Source: Pseudomonas sp. GOM6
GTDB lineage: Bacteria > Pseudomonadota > Gammaproteobacteria > Pseudomonadales > Pseudomonadaceae
Assembly: GCF_029537485.1 (NCBI RefSeq)
Contig: NZ_JARPUS010000003.1
Location: forward strand, 186,001 to 250,000
Reading direction: 5' to 3'
DNA: 64,000 nt
The notes under the pieces were generated by a model. It did not search any database, was not told the origin of the DNA, and worked only from the letters and a program-made list of their open reading frames with translations. The first letter of the stretch is position 1; every line of letters starts with the position of its first letter. Made by a program: the position numbers and the translations under genes. Shown in pieces: positions 53,903-62,371 of this stretch.

Positions 53903-54124
53903 ATGACCCGACGGAAGCTGTACCTTTGCTTTGCCTTTCTCGGCATCGCCAGCCTGAGCGGTTGCGCCACCCCCAGTGTGATCACACTCAACGATGGCAG
54001 CCAGGTTCAGACCGTGGACACACCGGAATTCGATGAAGACTCGGGCTTCTACGAATTCGAGCAACTGGACGGCAAACCGGCCCGGATCAATAAAGACCAG
54101 GTCATCACCGTCAAAGAGCTTTAG
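53903..54124 (+). CDS. YgdI/YgdR-type small lipoprotein (DUF903)
   Basis: 73 aa with a lipobox LSGC (Cys21) after a signal peptide, then the DUF903 body CATPSVITLNDGSQVQTVDTPEFDEDSGFYEFEQLDGK split around TLNDGSQVQTVDTP and GFYEFEQLDG. AAGGAG lies seven bases before the ATG. Surface- or outer-membrane-anchored; function unknown. Followed by a GC-rich hairpin (54139–54160) lacking a T-run, so only a partial terminator. Confidence 0.85.
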   Translation: MTRRKLYLCFAFLGIASLSGCATPSVITLNDGSQVQTVDTPEFDEDSGFYEFEQLDGKPARINKDQVITVKEL

Positions 54125-54183
54125 GCATTTCCCATGCATGCCCCGCCTGGATGCGGGGCAACAAAAAACTTCTCGCTAACCCC

Positions 54184-54211
54184 TTGTGCAGCAAAACTTT
54201 TTCGGTAAAAT
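54184..54211 (+). promoter_or_regulatory. tRNA-Pro promoter
   Basis: TTGTGC (54184–54189), 16-bp spacer, TAAAAT (54206–54211), 13 bp before the tRNA. Confidence 0.65.
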
Positions 54212-54224
54212 GCGCGCCATCCTT

Positions 54225-54301
54225 CGGAGCGTAGCGCAGCTTGGTAGCGCGTCTCGTTCGGGACGAGAAGGTCGCTGGTTCGAATCCAGTCGCTCCGACC
54301 A
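54225..54301 (+). tRNA. tRNA-Pro (anticodon CGG)
   Basis: 77 nt including the encoded CCA. Acceptor CGGAGCG / CGCTCCG, anticodon loop TTCGGGA with anticodon CGG, T-arm GCTGG-TTCGAAT-CCAGT. The D-arm GCGC…GCGC is also complete. Confidence 0.95.
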
Positions 54302-54333
54302 AATCCCGATTTCAGCCTGCACTAGGCTGAATA

Positions 54334-54362
54334 AAAAAACCGGCTCATAGCCGGTTTTTTTT
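54334..54362. terminator. Bidirectional terminator between tRNA-Pro and tRNA-Arg
   Basis: Stem AACCGGCT / AGCCGGTT with a CAT loop, flanked by a seven-A run and a nine-T run. It ends the tRNA-Pro transcript and can end the opposite tRNA-Arg transcript. A perfect TTCAGCC/GGCTGAA inverted repeat (54311–54331) precedes it. Confidence 0.9.
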
Positions 54363-54407
54363 TGCCACCTCATCACACTCAACCCCGTCGAGCCAAGCAT
54401 CGCACTA

Positions 54408-54484
54408 TGGCGTCCCAGAGAGGGGTCGAACCTCCAACCTTCCCCTTAGGAGGGGGATGCTCTATCCAATTGAGCTACTGGGAC
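54408..54484 (-). tRNA. tRNA-Arg (anticodon CCT)
   Basis: 77 nt including CCA. Acceptor GTCCCAG / CTGGGAC, anticodon stem TCCCC/GGGGA with loop CTCCTAA (anticodon CCT), T-arm GGAGG-TTCGACC-CCTCT. Candidate promoter on the minus strand: ATGACA (54522–54527), 17-bp spacer, TACCAT (54499–54504). Confidence 0.94.
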
Positions 54485-54498
54485 ATATGACGCGCCGA

Positions 54499-54527
54499 AT
54501 GGTAGCGGGCAGCGCTGTATTTGTCAT
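54499..54527 (-). promoter_or_regulatory. tRNA-Arg (CCT) promoter
   Basis: ATGACA, 17-bp spacer, TACCAT, 15 bp before the tRNA 5' end. Confidence 0.6.
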
Positions 54528-54663
54528 GCACATCAATCTCTTAGCTGCAGCCAAATACACCCAAACACAAAACGACCAGCACCAAGGAACCTCTGAAGCA
54601 ATCCTCACTAACTGACCAACAAGGCAGTTTTGACTAGCCGTGCGCATTTCAGACAGCTGGTGC

Positions 54664-54730
54664 TGGCAATGCGCCTGCATTCAGATGCAAAATACGTCGT
54701 GTAATTGGCGTCAATTAGTCGACCGACTAA
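54664..54730 (+). promoter_or_regulatory. amrZ upstream region with candidate operators
   Basis: Between tRNA-Arg and amrZ (365 bp) lie a perfect inverted repeat TTAGTCG-AC-CGACTAA (54715–54730) and TGGCAATGCGCC (54664–54675), which resembles the GGC-rich AmrZ sites described in P. aeruginosa. AmrZ represses its own gene there. AT content rises just before amrZ (54680–54850). I see no clear -35/-10 pair and no other gene in the gap. Confidence 0.4.
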
Positions 54731-54849
54731 ATAATTCGATGTGGTTACCGGCTGAACGGCTAGCGCCTATCATGGTCAAAGCAGTGATAATTCAATAGCT
54801 GAATGCCAGCATCGCTTTCCTGAACTAACCGGTTTAATATATACGCCCT

Positions 54850-55170
54850 ATGAAACAGGCCATTTATTCCAGCCGTACAGCTGACAAATTCGTTGTCCGC
54901 CTGCCCGACGGAATGCGCGAGCGCATTTCCGACGTAGCACGCAATCATCATCGCAGCATGAACTCGGAAATCATCGCCCGCCTGGAACAGAGCCTGCTTC
55001 AGGAAGGTGCCCTGGGTGACGAGCCAAGCTTGCGACTGGACAGCCCCGAACTCTCCCTGCACGAGCGCGAACTACTGCAGCGATTCCGCCAACTCTCGCA
55101 TCGCCAGCAGAACGCCCTCGTAGCGCTGATTGCTCACGATGCAGGCATGAACACCGAAGAAGATGCCTGA
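54850..55170 (+). CDS. amrZ: Ribbon-helix-helix regulator AmrZ (AlgZ)
   Basis: 106 aa, start ATG 54850 ([20 protein letters not shown]). Arc-like DNA-binding fold: beta strand [14 protein letters not shown], then [21 protein letters not shown], and a C-terminal [20 protein letters not shown] tetramerisation-type segment. Near-identical in these motifs to P. aeruginosa AmrZ, which controls alginate, twitching, c-di-GMP and biofilm genes. Convergent with mgtE. Confidence 0.95.
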   Translation: MKQAIYSSRTADKFVVRLPDGMRERISDVARNHHRSMNSEIIARLEQSLLQEGALGDEPSLRLDSPELSLHERELLQRFRQLSHRQQNALVALIAHDAGMNTEEDA

Positions 55171-55183
55171 TCCAGAGAGAAAC

Positions 55184-55211
55184 AAAAAAGCCGGCCAATG
55201 CCGGCTTTTTT
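55184..55211. terminator. Bidirectional terminator between amrZ and mgtE
   Basis: Stem AAAAAAGCCGG / CCGGCTTTTTT with a CCAATG loop, with T-runs on both strands. Serves the two convergent genes. Confidence 0.9.
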
Positions 55212-55224
55212 GTGGGGATTTTTC

Positions 55225-56667
55225 CTAGAGGAGGAACAGTGTCGCCAAGCCGAGGAAAATGAAGAAGCCCCCACTATCGGTCATCGCCGTGATCATGACA
55301 CTGGCGCCCATGGCCGGATCTCGCCCCAGGCGCATCAAGGTCATAGGAATCAGAACCCCCATCAACGCCGCAAGCAGCAGATTGAGCGTCATCGCACCGG
55401 TCATCACCAGCCCCAGCGACCAGCTATCGTAGAGCCAATAGGCCACCGCACCGATTACCCCCCCCCAAAGCAGCCCGTTGATCAACCCGACGCCCAGCTC
55501 CTTGCGCAACAGGCGCGAGGTATTACCAGTACTGATCTGATCCAAGGCCATCGCGCGCACAATCATGGTGATTGTCTGATTACCCGAGTTTCCACCGATA
55601 CCCGCCACGATCGGCATCAGCGCCGCCAGCGCTACCAGCTTCTCAATTGAGCCCTCGAACAGACCGATCACCCGCGAAGCCAGAAACGCCGTGACCAGGT
55701 TGACCGCCAGCCACGCCCAGCGGTTGCCAACCGACTTCCAGACCGACGCAAAGATATCCTCCTCCTCGCGCAGGCCGGCCATATTCAGCACTTCGCTTTC
55801 ACTTTCCTCGCGAATCAGATCGACCATTTCATCGATAGTCAGACGCCCAACCAGCTTGCCATCCTTCTCCACCACGGGAGCAGAAATCAGGTCGTAGCGC
55901 TCAAAGGCCTGAGCCGCATCGTAAGCATCCTCATCCGGCTGGAAACTCACAGGATCACTGGCCATCACCTCGCTCACCTGCTTGTCGGGATCATTGACCA
56001 GCAGCCGCTTGATCGGCAGGACCCCCTTGAGCACACCGTCGTAATCAACCACGAACAGTTTGTCCGTATGCCCCGGCAACTCCTTGAGACGGCGCAGATA
56101 ACGCAGCACCACCTCCAGACTGACATCTTCGCGGATGGTGACCATCTCGAAGTCCATCAGCGCACCGACCTGATCCTCTTCATAGGAGAGTGCCGAGCGC
56201 ACACGCTCGCGCTGCTGAGCATCCAGGCTCTCCATGAGCTCGAAGACCACGTCACGCGGCAACTCTGGCGCCAGATCGGCCAGCTCATCCGCATCCATAT
56301 CCCGGGCCGCGGCGAGGATTTCGTGATCATCCATATCGGCGATCAACGACTCGCGAACCGCGTCAGACACTTCGAGCAGGATATCGCCGTCACGCTCGGC
56401 CTTGACCAACTGCCAGACAGTCAGTCGGTCATCAAGCGGGAGCGCTTCGAGAATATGAGCCACGTCGGCAGAGTGCAGATCATCCAGCTTACGCTGGAGC
56501 TCAACGAGGTTCTGACGGTGCACCAGATTTTCAACAAGATCCTGATGCTGCCCTTCCTGGCGATGGGTCAACCCCTCAACCAGCTTGTGGCGATGCAATA
56601 GCTCGATCACCTGAGCAAGGCGATCCTGCAGGCTTTCTTGCGGCTTTTTGGCTTCTACTTCAGTCAT
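55225..56667 (-). CDS. mgtE: Magnesium transporter MgtE
   Basis: 480 aa, starts MTEVEAKKPQESLQDRLAQV. Cytoplasmic MgtE N domain (about 30–140), two CBS domains (about 140–270), a connecting helix, then five membrane helices (about 310–480) with MPIVAGIGGNSGNQT, the conserved pore-loop region. It is a Mg2+-gated channel. Convergent with amrZ. Confidence 0.95.
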   Translation of the reverse strand: MTEVEAKKPQESLQDRLAQVIELLHRHKLVEGLTHRQEGQHQDLVENLVHRQNLVELQRKLDDLHSADVAHILEALPLDDRLTVWQLVKAERDGDILLEVSDAVRESLIADMDDHEILAAARDMDADELADLAPELPRDVVFELMESLDAQQRERVRSALSYEEDQVGALMDFEMVTIREDVSLEVVLRYLRRLKELPGHTDKLFVVDYDGVLKGVLPIKRLLVNDPDKQVSEVMASDPVSFQPDEDAYDAAQAFERYDLISAPVVEKDGKLVGRLTIDEMVDLIREESESEVLNMAGLREEEDIFASVWKSVGNRWAWLAVNLVTAFLASRVIGLFEGSIEKLVALAALMPIVAGIGGNSGNQTITMIVRAMALDQISTGNTSRLLRKELGVGLINGLLWGGVIGAVAYWLYDSWSLGLVMTGAMTLNLLLAALMGVLIPMTLMRLGRDPAMGASVMITAMTDSGGFFIFLGLATLFLL

Positions 56668-56669
56668 GC

Positions 56670-56811
56670 GGCACGCTCCACCCCAGCAGCAGGGCGCGCC
56701 GCGAGGGTCAATCAGTCAATACACGATTGGGCGGGGGAATTTTTGAGTAACTACTGGGTAAGTCCATGGTGGTATTCCACAAGCCCCGACGGGGCTGACT
56801 TGACAATGATA
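56670..56811 (-). promoter_or_regulatory. mgtE 5' leader with possible Pro-rich leader peptide
   Basis: The 303-bp gap upstream of mgtE holds a TATCAT -10 (minus strand, 56806–56811), a leader hairpin AGCCCC-GTC-GGGGCT (56782–56796), a 19-codon frame from ATG 56767 to TGA 56708 encoding MDLPSSYSKIPPPNRVLTD, and a possible hairpin GGCGCGC (56694–56700) / GCGTGCC (56670–56676) that would enclose the mgtE ribosome site. Its ribosome site is weak. It resembles in outline the Pro-codon leaders of enterobacterial Mg2+ genes, but is unproven. Nothing else clear lies between 56812 and 56970. Confidence 0.4.
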
Positions 56812-56970
56812 GCACCGCCAGCCACATCCAGGGCGACCAAATGACGCCTAGAACAAGCGCTTGCGCCATTGCCTTCAACTTGTTTCTCCGACGCTTGCGC
56901 CAGTTCACAAGGCACGCTGGCACCCCAAGGAAGCTCGGCTAGCCTGTTAAGCGAACGTCAAGGAGGACGA

Positions 56971-57474
56971 ATGATGCTGCGACCAATCTGCGCAACGCTC
57001 TGCGCATTCTTTTTTGTACAGACCACCGAAATCCAGGCATCCACCGTATTTCGCTGCGAAGACGAGAATGGGCGTATTAGCTTCACGCTGAGCGGCTGCC
57101 CCAGCCACACCAATCAATCCCTGCACAACGCTTACAACCCTTCCCCAGGACAAGGAAAAGCCGTCCCCATGGCAAAAACCAAGAAGAAAGCAGCCAAAGA
57201 TAAGGGAACGAGCGACCACGACCAGGAATTGACGATAGTTGGCAGCAAGCAAGACGGATGCGGCAACCAGGTGACAGGCACCGAACGGCGCACCGCCATG
57301 ATCCGCAAGCAAGTGCGCAGCGGCATGACCCAGGCCGATATAGAAAGCGCCCTTGGCGAGCCCGACAAGATCACCACACAGAACGGCGATACTCGCTACC
57401 ACTACGACGACCAGCAAGGAAACAAGCGGCAAGTCATCTTCGACGAGGCAGGCTGCGTAAAGAAAAAACGCTGA
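56971..57474 (+). CDS. Exported DUF4124-like protein
   Basis: 167 aa, ATG at 56971 or 56974; AGGAGG is 4 or 7 bases upstream. Signal peptide MMLRPICATLCAFFFVQTTEIQA, then VFRCEDENGRISFTLSGC, which looks like the DUF4124 pattern. A Lys-rich linker follows and a C-terminal BamE/OmlA-like region (RSGMTQADIESALGEPDKIT). Periplasmic, function unknown. Terminator follows directly. Confidence 0.75.
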   Translation: MMLRPICATLCAFFFVQTTEIQASTVFRCEDENGRISFTLSGCPSHTNQSLHNAYNPSPGQGKAVPMAKTKKKAAKDKGTSDHDQELTIVGSKQDGCGNQVTGTERRTAMIRKQVRSGMTQADIESALGEPDKITTQNGDTRYHYDDQQGNKRQVIFDEAGCVKKKR

Positions 57475-57480
57475 AATGCA

Positions 57481-57507
57481 AAAGGCCCGCATTAATGCGG
57501 GCCTTTT
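57481..57507. terminator. Bidirectional terminator after the DUF4124-like gene
   Basis: Stem AAAGGCCCGC / GCGGGCCTTTT with ATTAAT loop. Ends the plus-strand gene and can end the minus-strand tRNA-Arg transcript. Confidence 0.9.
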
Positions 57508-57513
57508 GGCTAA

Positions 57514-57590
57514 TGGCGCACTCAGGAGGATTCGAACCTCCGACCGCCCGGTTCGTAGCCGGGTACTCTATCCAGCTGAGCTATGAGTGC
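57514..57590 (-). tRNA. tRNA-Arg (anticodon ACG)
   Basis: 77 nt including CCA. Acceptor GCACTCA / TGAGTGC, anticodon loop CTACGAA (ACG), T-arm GGAGG-TTCGAAT-CCTCC. The promoter is strong: TTGACC (minus, 57624–57629), 16-bp spacer, TATAAT (57602–57607). Confidence 0.95.
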
Positions 57591-57601
57591 GTGGGTGGCG
57601 C

Positions 57602-57629
57602 ATTATAGAGAGCTTAACTTTTCGGTCAA
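57602..57629 (-). promoter_or_regulatory. tRNA-Arg (ACG) promoter
   Basis: TTGACC (57624–57629), 16 bp, TATAAT (57602–57607), 12 bp before the tRNA 5' end. Confidence 0.8.
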
Positions 57630-57674
57630 GCACTTTTCAGAATAAATTCAATAACTTATCTGACTTAGCACCAA

Positions 57675-57690
57675 CACAACCTAGGTTGTG
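57675..57690. repeat. Perfect 16-bp palindrome beside tRNA-Ser
   Basis: CACAACCT / AGGTTGTG with no spacer, 4 bp after the tRNA-Ser 3' end (minus strand), with no T-run. Possibly a processing or stabilising structure; meaning unknown. Confidence 0.6.
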
Positions 57691-57694
57691 AATA

Positions 57695-57785
57695 TGGCGG
57701 AGAAGGGGGGATTCGAACCCCCGACACCCTTTTGAGGTGTACTCCCTTAGCAGGGGAGCGCCTTCGGCCACTCGGCCACCTCTCC
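57695..57785 (-). tRNA. tRNA-Ser (anticodon GCT)
   Basis: 91 nt with CCA and a long variable arm (TACACCTCAAAAGGGTGT), typical of serine tRNAs. Acceptor GGAGAGG / CTTCTCC, anticodon loop CTGCTAA (GCT), T-arm GGGGG-TTCGAAT-CCCCC. Promoter on minus strand: TTGCAA (57822–57827), 16-bp spacer, TATCAT (57800–57805). Confidence 0.95.
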
Positions 57786-57799
57786 GCAACACGGGGCGC

Positions 57800-57827
57800 A
57801 TGATAACCATGTTTTCCCCGTTTGCAA
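57800..57827 (-). promoter_or_regulatory. tRNA-Ser promoter
   Basis: TTGCAA, 16 bp, TATCAT, 15 bp before the tRNA. It lies just after the rsmA stop, allowing expression separate from rsmA. Confidence 0.6.
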
Positions 57828-57846
57828 ACCAAAATTTTTATAAAAA

Positions 57847-58032
57847 TTAATGGCTTGGTTCGTCACCCTTTTCTTTCTGGATGCGCTGGTAGATCTCTTC
57901 GCGGTGCACGGCAACTTCCTTCGGAGCGTTAACGCCGATCCGTACCTGGTTACCTTTCACGCCCAACACGGTGACAGTGACATCATCACCCACCATCAGG
58001 GTCTCTCCGACCCGGCGAGTCAGAATCAGCAT
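57847..58032 (-). CDS. rsmA: RNA-binding regulator RsmA/CsrA
   Basis: 61 aa, [18 protein letters not shown]; the family length and the Arg44 region ([13 protein letters not shown]) are intact. It binds GGA motifs and blocks translation of target mRNAs, and is titrated by small RNAs. The ribosome site GAGGAGAAAGGA before its own ATG has two GGA motifs, consistent with self-control. Confidence 0.97.
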
Positions 58033-58132
58033 TCCTTTCTCCTCACGGATTTCAATGTTCAGAACAACTAGTCTGCAGAAATAAAAATGGTGGCAGCCGC
58101 GCCCTGTTCAAGCCACGACCTTCACCCAAGTA

Positions 58133-58160
58133 TTGACCAGCCCGGGCAAAAGGAAAGTTC
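58133..58160 (-). promoter_or_regulatory. Possible AlgU-type promoter of rsmA
   Basis: Minus strand GAACTT (58155–58160), 18-bp spacer, TCAA (58133–58136). Resembles the AlgU consensus GAACTT-N16-17-TCTGA, though spacing is 1 bp longer and the -10 is partial. AlgU dependence of rsmA has been reported in P. aeruginosa. Confidence 0.4.
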
Positions 58161-58175
58161 CCCGCCAAACCGCTC

Positions 58176-58211
58176 AAAAACGCGAAAGGCGCGGATCAGC
58201 CGCGCCTTTCG
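58176..58211 (-). terminator. Terminator of lysC
   Basis: Minus strand: CGAAAGGCGCGG / CCGCGCCTTTCG stem, 5-nt loop, then GCGTTTTTG. It starts 10 bp after the lysC stop. Confidence 0.88.
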
Positions 58212-58220
58212 GATCAACCA

Positions 58221-59459
58221 TTACTCAACCTGTCGGGCTGGAGCATCCAGCTCGAAGGCAGTGTGCAAGGCACGCACAGCCAGCTCCAGGTATTTCTCTT
58301 CAATCACCACCGACACCTTGATCTCGGACGTGGAGATCATCTGGATATTGATGGTCTCCTTGGCCAACGCCTCGAACATGCGACTGGCGACACCGGCATG
58401 GGAGCGCATACCAACACCGACGATAGAGACCTTGGCGATATTGATGTCGCCGATGACCTCACGAGCGCCCAGTTCGCGAGCCGTGTCCTCCAACACGCCC
58501 ATGGCGCTGTTGTAGTCGTTGCGGTGCACGGTGAAGGTAAAGTCGGTGGTGTTATCGTGCGCCACGTTCTGCACGATCATGTCCACCTCGATGTTCGCGG
58601 CACTGATCGGGCCGAGGATCTTGAAGGCCACGCCCGGAATATCCGGCACACCACGGATGGTCAGCTTGGCTTCGTCGCGATTGAAGGCGATGCCGGAGAT
58701 GATCGGCTGTTCCATGGATTCCTCTTCATCAAGGGTAATGAGGGTACCCGGACCCTCCTGGAAGCTGTGCAGCACGCGCAGCGGGACGTTGTACTTGCCG
58801 GCGAACTCCACCGAGCGGATCTGCAGCACCTTGGAGCCAAGGCTGGCCATCTCCAGCATCTCTTCGAAGGTGATCTTGTCCAGGCGCTGGGCCTTGGGCA
58901 CTACGCGCGGGTCGGTGGTATAGACACCATCGACGTCGGTATAGATCTGGCATTCGTCGGCCTTGAGCGCAGCAGCCAGGGCCACGCCAGTCGTATCGGA
59001 GCCGCCGCGACCGAGCGTGGTGATATTGCCTTGCTCGTCCACGCCCTGGAAGCCAGCGACCACGACCACACGACCGGCCTTGAGATCGGCGCGAATCTTG
59101 GCGTCATCGATCTGCAGAATACGCGCCTTGTTGTGCGCGCTGTCGGTGAGAATGCGCACCTGATTACCGGTATAGGAGACCGCCGGCACATCGAGTTTGA
59201 TCAGCGCCATGGCCAGCAGAGCAATGGTCACCTGCTCCCCTGTGGACACCATCACATCCAGTTCACGCGGTACCGGCTGACCGTCGCTGACCTGCTTGGC
59301 CAGATCGATCAGGCGATTGGTTTCGCCACTCATGGCGGAAACCACGACGACGATGTCGTCGCCCTTCTCGCGGAACTTCTTCACCTTTTCGGCCACCTGC
59401 TGAATACGCTCGACGGTGCCGACTGAGGTGCCCCCAAACTTCTGTACGATCAAAGCCAT
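58221..59459 (-). CDS. lysC: Aspartate kinase
   Basis: 412 aa from ATG 59459 (MALIVQKFGGTSVGTVERIQQ); the 12-residue upstream extension has no similarity. Kinase domain (about 1–230) with the family motif KFGGTSVG (about 7–14), then two ACT domains (DIPGVAFKILGPISAANIE, VGMRSHAGVASRMFEAL) that bind Lys/Thr. First step to lysine, threonine and methionine. Confidence 0.96.
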   Translation of the reverse strand: MALIVQKFGGTSVGTVERIQQVAEKVKKFREKGDDIVVVVSAMSGETNRLIDLAKQVSDGQPVPRELDVMVSTGEQVTIALLAMALIKLDVPAVSYTGNQVRILTDSAHNKARILQIDDAKIRADLKAGRVVVVAGFQGVDEQGNITTLGRGGSDTTGVALAAALKADECQIYTDVDGVYTTDPRVVPKAQRLDKITFEEMLEMASLGSKVLQIRSVEFAGKYNVPLRVLHSFQEGPGTLITLDEEESMEQPIISGIAFNRDEAKLTIRGVPDIPGVAFKILGPISAANIEVDMIVQNVAHDNTTDFTFTVHRNDYNSAMGVLEDTARELGAREVIGDINIAKVSIVGVGMRSHAGVASRMFEALAKETINIQMISTSEIKVSVVIEEKYLELAVRALHTAFELDAPARQVE

Positions 59460-59560
59460 GTCAAAAAGCCGCCTGATTCCCCGAAGGGCGCCCATTAGAC
59501 CCGCAACGGGTCACACTGCCAAGGCCTGCCGGACGCACTGCAGGCCTTGTCTTATCAACC

Positions 59561-62185
59561 TTACAGCGCGCTGTCGACGGAGCTGGCGGCCAGCGCCAGC
59601 GCCTCATCCAGCTTGCCGGCGTCGGTGCCGCCGCCCTGGGCCATGTCCGGGCGACCACCGCCCTTGCCGCCCACGGCCGCTGCCGCCTGCTTCATCAGAT
59701 CACCCGCCTTGAGCTTGGCGGTCAGGTCCTGGGTAACGCCGGCAACCAGCACCACCTTGTCTTCGAACACACCGCCCAGCAGGATCACCGCGCTGCCCAG
59801 CTTGTTTTTCAGCTGGTCGACCATCGCCAGCAGGGCCTTGCCATCCAAACCATCGAGACGCGAAGCGAGCACCTTGACGCCCTTGACGTCCACGGCCGCG
59901 CCGGCGAGATCGTTGCCCGCCGCACTGGCAGCCTTGGCCTTGAGCTGCTCCAGCTCCTTCTCCAGCTGACGGTTGCGCTCGATCAGTGCGGACAGCTTGT
60001 CCAGCACGTTGTCGCGACTGCCCTTGACCAGGCTGGCCGCTTCCTTGAGCTGCTCTTCGGCACCGTTCAACCAAGCCAGCGCGGCAGCACCGGTAACTGC
60101 CTCGATACGACGCACACCCGCCGCCACACCACCTTCACTGGTGATCTTGAGCAGGCCAATGTCGCCGGTGCGCGACACATGCGTACCGCCGCACAGCTCG
60201 ACGGAGAAGCCGCCGCCCATGGTCAGCACGCGTACGTCGTCGCCATACTTCTCACCGAACAGCGCCATGGCACCCTTGGCCTTGGCGGTCTCGATATCGG
60301 TTTCCTCGGTCTCGACCATGGAGTTCTTGCGAATTTCGGCGTTGACCAGGTCCTCCAATGCTTTCAGCTGCTCAGGCTTGATCGCTTCGAAGTGACTGAA
60401 GTCGAAGCGCAGGCGCTGGCTGTCGACGAGCGAGCCTTTCTGCTGTACGTGCTCACCGAGCACCTGACGCAGTGCGGCATGCAGCAGGTGAGTGGCGGAG
60501 TGGTTCAGCGCGGTGGCCTGGCGCACCGAGGCATCCACTTCGGCCTTCAGCGAAGCCCCCACACTCAGACCACCCTTGGCGACCACGCCGTGGTGCAGGA
60601 ACGCACCGCCAGCCTTGGTGGTATCGCGCACATCGAAGCGCACGCCGGCGCTTTCCAGGTAGCCACAGTCACCGACCTGGCCGCCGGACTCGGCGTAGAA
60701 CGGGGTCTGGTCCAGCACCACAACGCCCTCCTCGCCCTCGGCGAGACTGTCGACGGCAGCTCCGGCCTTGAACAGGGCAACGACCTTGCCGCTGGCACTG
60801 GTGCTGTCATAGCCGAGGAAACGGGTATCGCCGTCGACCTTGACCAGGCTGTTGTAGTCCATACCGAAGGCACTGGCGGAACGGGCGCGCTCACGCTGCG
60901 CCTCCATCTCGCGCTCGAAGCCTTCTTCGTCGAGGGTCAGCTCGCGCTCGCGGGCGATGTCGCCGGTCAGGTCGACCGGGAAGCCGTAGGTGTCGTACAG
61001 CTTGAACACGATATCGCCCGGAATCACCGAACCCTGCAAGCCGGCCAGATCCTGCTCGAGAATCTTCAGGCCCTGCTCCAGGGTCTTGGCGAACTGTTCT
61101 TCCTCGGTTTTCAGCACACGCTCGATATGCGCCTGCTGCTGTTTGAGTTCGGGGAAGGCTTCGCCCATCTCGGCCACCAGCGCGGCGACGATCTGGTAGA
61201 AGAAGCTGCCCTTGGCGCCCAGCTTGTTGCCGTGACGGCAGGCGCGGCGCACGATGCGGCGCAGTACATAGCCGCGGCCTTCGTTGGACGGCGTCACGCC
61301 GTCGGCGATGAGGAAACCGCAGGAACGGATATGGTCGGCGACGACTTTCAGCGAGGCCTGGCCTTCGTTGGCGCAGCCGATGGCCTTGGCCGCGGCATTG
61401 AGCAGGCTCTGGAACAGGTCGATCTCGTAGTTGGAATTGACGTGCTGCAGCACGGCACTGATGCGCTCCAGCCCCATGCCGGTGTCCACGCTCGGCGCCG
61501 GCAGCGGGTGCAACACGCCGTCCGCAGTGCGGTTGAACTGCATGAACACGTTGTTCCAGATCTCGATGTAGCGGTCGCCGTCTTCTTCCGGCGAGCCGGG
61601 CGGGCCGCCCCAGATGTGCTCGCCGTGGTCGAAGAAGATCTCGGTGCAGGGGCCACACGGGCCGGTATCGCCCATCGCCCAGAAGTTGTCAGAGGCGTAG
61701 GGCGCACCCTTGTTGTCGCCGATGCGGATCATGCGCTCGGCCGGGATGCCGACTTCCTTGTGCCAGATGTCATAGGCCTCGTCATCGGTGGCGTAGACGG
61801 TGACCCAGAGCTTTTCTTTCGGCAGGTTCAGCCACTTGTCGCTGGTCAGGAACTCCCAGGCGTAGGTAATGGCGTCGCGCTTGAAATAGTCACCGAAGCT
61901 GAAGTTGCCCAGCATTTCGAAGAAGGTGTGGTGGCGCGCGGTGTAGCCGACGTTTTCCAGGTCGTTGTGCTTGCCACCGGCACGCACACACTTTTGGCTG
62001 GTGGTGGCGCGGGTGTAAGCGCGCTTTTCCAGGCCGAGGAAGCAGTCCTTGAACTGGTTCATGCCGGCATTAGTGAACAGCAGGGTCGGGTCGTTCGCCG
62101 GAATCAGCGAACTGGAGGCAACGCGGGTGTGCCCCTTCTCTTCGAAGAAGCGGAGGAAGGCTTCACGGATTTCTGCGCTTTTCAT
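59561..62185 (-). CDS. alaS: Alanyl-tRNA synthetase
   Basis: 874 aa, starts [20 protein letters not shown]. Class II catalytic domain (about 1–240), tRNA-recognition domain, then the editing domain with [11 protein letters not shown] and [13 protein letters not shown], and a C-terminal DHHA1-type region. Full length for the family. 101 bp from lysC. Confidence 0.97.
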   Translation of the reverse strand: MKSAEIREAFLRFFEEKGHTRVASSSLIPANDPTLLFTNAGMNQFKDCFLGLEKRAYTRATTSQKCVRAGGKHNDLENVGYTARHHTFFEMLGNFSFGDYFKRDAITYAWEFLTSDKWLNLPKEKLWVTVYATDDEAYDIWHKEVGIPAERMIRIGDNKGAPYASDNFWAMGDTGPCGPCTEIFFDHGEHIWGGPPGSPEEDGDRYIEIWNNVFMQFNRTADGVLHPLPAPSVDTGMGLERISAVLQHVNSNYEIDLFQSLLNAAAKAIGCANEGQASLKVVADHIRSCGFLIADGVTPSNEGRGYVLRRIVRRACRHGNKLGAKGSFFYQIVAALVAEMGEAFPELKQQQAHIERVLKTEEEQFAKTLEQGLKILEQDLAGLQGSVIPGDIVFKLYDTYGFPVDLTGDIARERELTLDEEGFEREMEAQRERARSASAFGMDYNSLVKVDGDTRFLGYDSTSASGKVVALFKAGAAVDSLAEGEEGVVVLDQTPFYAESGGQVGDCGYLESAGVRFDVRDTTKAGGAFLHHGVVAKGGLSVGASLKAEVDASVRQATALNHSATHLLHAALRQVLGEHVQQKGSLVDSQRLRFDFSHFEAIKPEQLKALEDLVNAEIRKNSMVETEETDIETAKAKGAMALFGEKYGDDVRVLTMGGGFSVELCGGTHVSRTGDIGLLKITSEGGVAAGVRRIEAVTGAAALAWLNGAEEQLKEAASLVKGSRDNVLDKLSALIERNRQLEKELEQLKAKAASAAGNDLAGAAVDVKGVKVLASRLDGLDGKALLAMVDQLKNKLGSAVILLGGVFEDKVVLVAGVTQDLTAKLKAGDLMKQAAAAVGGKGGGRPDMAQGGGTDAGKLDEALALAASSVDSAL

Positions 62186-62371
62186 CTATTTCATCCAGGC
62201 AAACGGCCGCACGGCTAACACCGGCAAAGGGCCGCATTATATCGGCCCCGCGCAGCATGGACAGCCCGTTTACAGGGAAATTGGATAGAAAACGACTATC
62301 AGACCATGAGCCGGTCACAGGGCGAGTGGATCAAACCAGCCCGCCCGCCCCCTTCCGGCGAAAGCGAAGGA

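Noticed and set aside
60179..62218. A 679-codon frame antisense to alaS
   Set aside because: Same artefact; alaS motifs are intact on the minus strand.
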